Shown here one piece after another: positions 63,858 to 64,000 of a DNA stretch of 64,000 nucleotides. Within the stretch, counting starts at the first letter, position 1. The number at the start of each line of letters is the position of its first letter. The position numbers and the translations under genes were made by a program. This DNA comes from CAVQBP01 sp963848195 (GTDB lineage Bacteria > Bacteroidota > Ignavibacteria > Ignavibacteriales > Ignavibacteriaceae), in contig CAWKCY010000024.1 of the NCBI GenBank assembly GCA_963848195.1, positions 1 to 64,000 of the forward strand. The letters run 5' to 3'. The notes under the pieces were generated by a model. That model was given only the letters and a program-made list of their open reading frames with translations, made no database searches and was not told where the DNA came from.

Positions 63858-64000
63858 ATGGATAGAGCAATCGATAGTCCGTTTGACGGTGAGATAAAAT
63901 TTAATATCAACTATGCTAACCGCTCACCAAAAGTAGTTGATATGATTGGTTTTCTCAGACAGGTTTCCATTTTCTCAAATCTTAATAATAATATACTTTA
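63858..64000 (+). CDS. N terminus of a Crp/Fnr-like regulator (cut by window end)
   Basis: From ATG 63858 the frame is open to the end of the window. It reads NRSPKVVDMIGFLRQVSIFS then NLNNNIL. The 'FLR.VSIFSNL' run is the usual entry into a cyclic-nucleotide-binding domain of Crp/Fnr-family regulators. The DNA-binding part is outside the window. Confidence 0.45.
   Translation, partial: MDRAIDSPFDGEIKFNINYANRSPKVVDMIGFLRQVSIFSNLNNNIL

Noticed and set aside
1..64000. rRNA or tRNA genes
   Set aside because: I saw no tRNA cloverleaf-like segment with TTCGA-type loop and CCA-side pairing, and no rRNA-like GC-rich blocks; a covariance search would be needed to exclude a tRNA fully.

Overview
The window looks like a chromosomal stretch of an Ignavibacteria-type bacterium (Ignavibacteriota/Chlorobi-Bacteroidota side). 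The evidence is low GC, several large secreted proteins ending in the 'YPNPFNPSTTI' type IX secretion sorting domain, a TonB-receptor/DUF4249-type lipoprotein pair, and a GG-Bacteroidales-type RiPP precursor. The taxonomy is inferred from these protein styles only. Much of the window is accessory DNA: many genes are broken by single-base frameshifts, often at homopolymers, so either pseudogenisation is common here or the assembly carries indel errors.

Layout. 1-3.7 kb: a broken unknown gene and a secreted matrixin-like protease with a T9SS tail. 3.8-8.5 kb: a phage-type P-loop ATPase gene split inside its Walker A codons by a three-recombinase (RIT-type) element. 9.0-25.9 kb: a very AT-rich RiPP (peptide natural product) island, with two orphan LuxR-type regulators at its edges, a Cys-rich precursor, two SPASM-type radical SAM proteins, a B12-type radical SAM enzyme, a stand-alone C39 peptidase, an ABC exporter, a two-domain GT2 glycosyltransferase and a GT4 glycosyltransferase that carries its own PqqD-like domain. 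The island is interrupted by a decayed IS256-type and a decayed IS1380-type element. 26.0-34.0 kb: cell-envelope genes (lipoprotein, TonB receptor, DUF4249-like lipoprotein, O-antigen-ligase-like protein with TPRs, S9-like hydrolase). 34.0-42.4 kb: an IS3 remnant, then a second copy of the T9SS protein/ATPase/RIT block. 42.3-44.1 kb: small genes upstream of the second ATPase (ArdC-N-like and SymE-like among them). 44.1-46.6 kb: non-coding DNA full of inverted and direct repeats, including a duplicated candidate structured RNA. 46.7-48.2 kb: a thiol-activated-cytolysin-family protein with an unusual C terminus. 48.7-53.5 kb: small phage- or plasmid-like genes. 54.2-59.1 kb: two large T9SS-exported proteins. 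60.0-61.9 kb: an AbiEi/AbiEii-type toxin-antitoxin pair. 62.2-64.0 kb: a small hypothetical, a single-domain response regulator and the start of a Crp/Fnr-like regulator.

The most striking structure is the direct duplication of about 6.7 kb (roughly 1.6-8.5 kb and 35.4-42.4 kb). The two copies are collinear except that the 3.45 kb segment between the 32-bp perfect inverted repeats, carrying the three tyrosine recombinases, is inverted in one relative to the other. In both copies the segment sits at the same codon of the ATPase P-loop, and joining the flanks would restore a G-S-G-K-S Walker A motif. The second most interesting region is the RiPP island with its PqqD-fused glycosyltransferase. 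The third is the repeat-rich non-coding region around 44-46 kb, where two copies of a 150-nt hairpin differ mostly by changes that keep base pairing.
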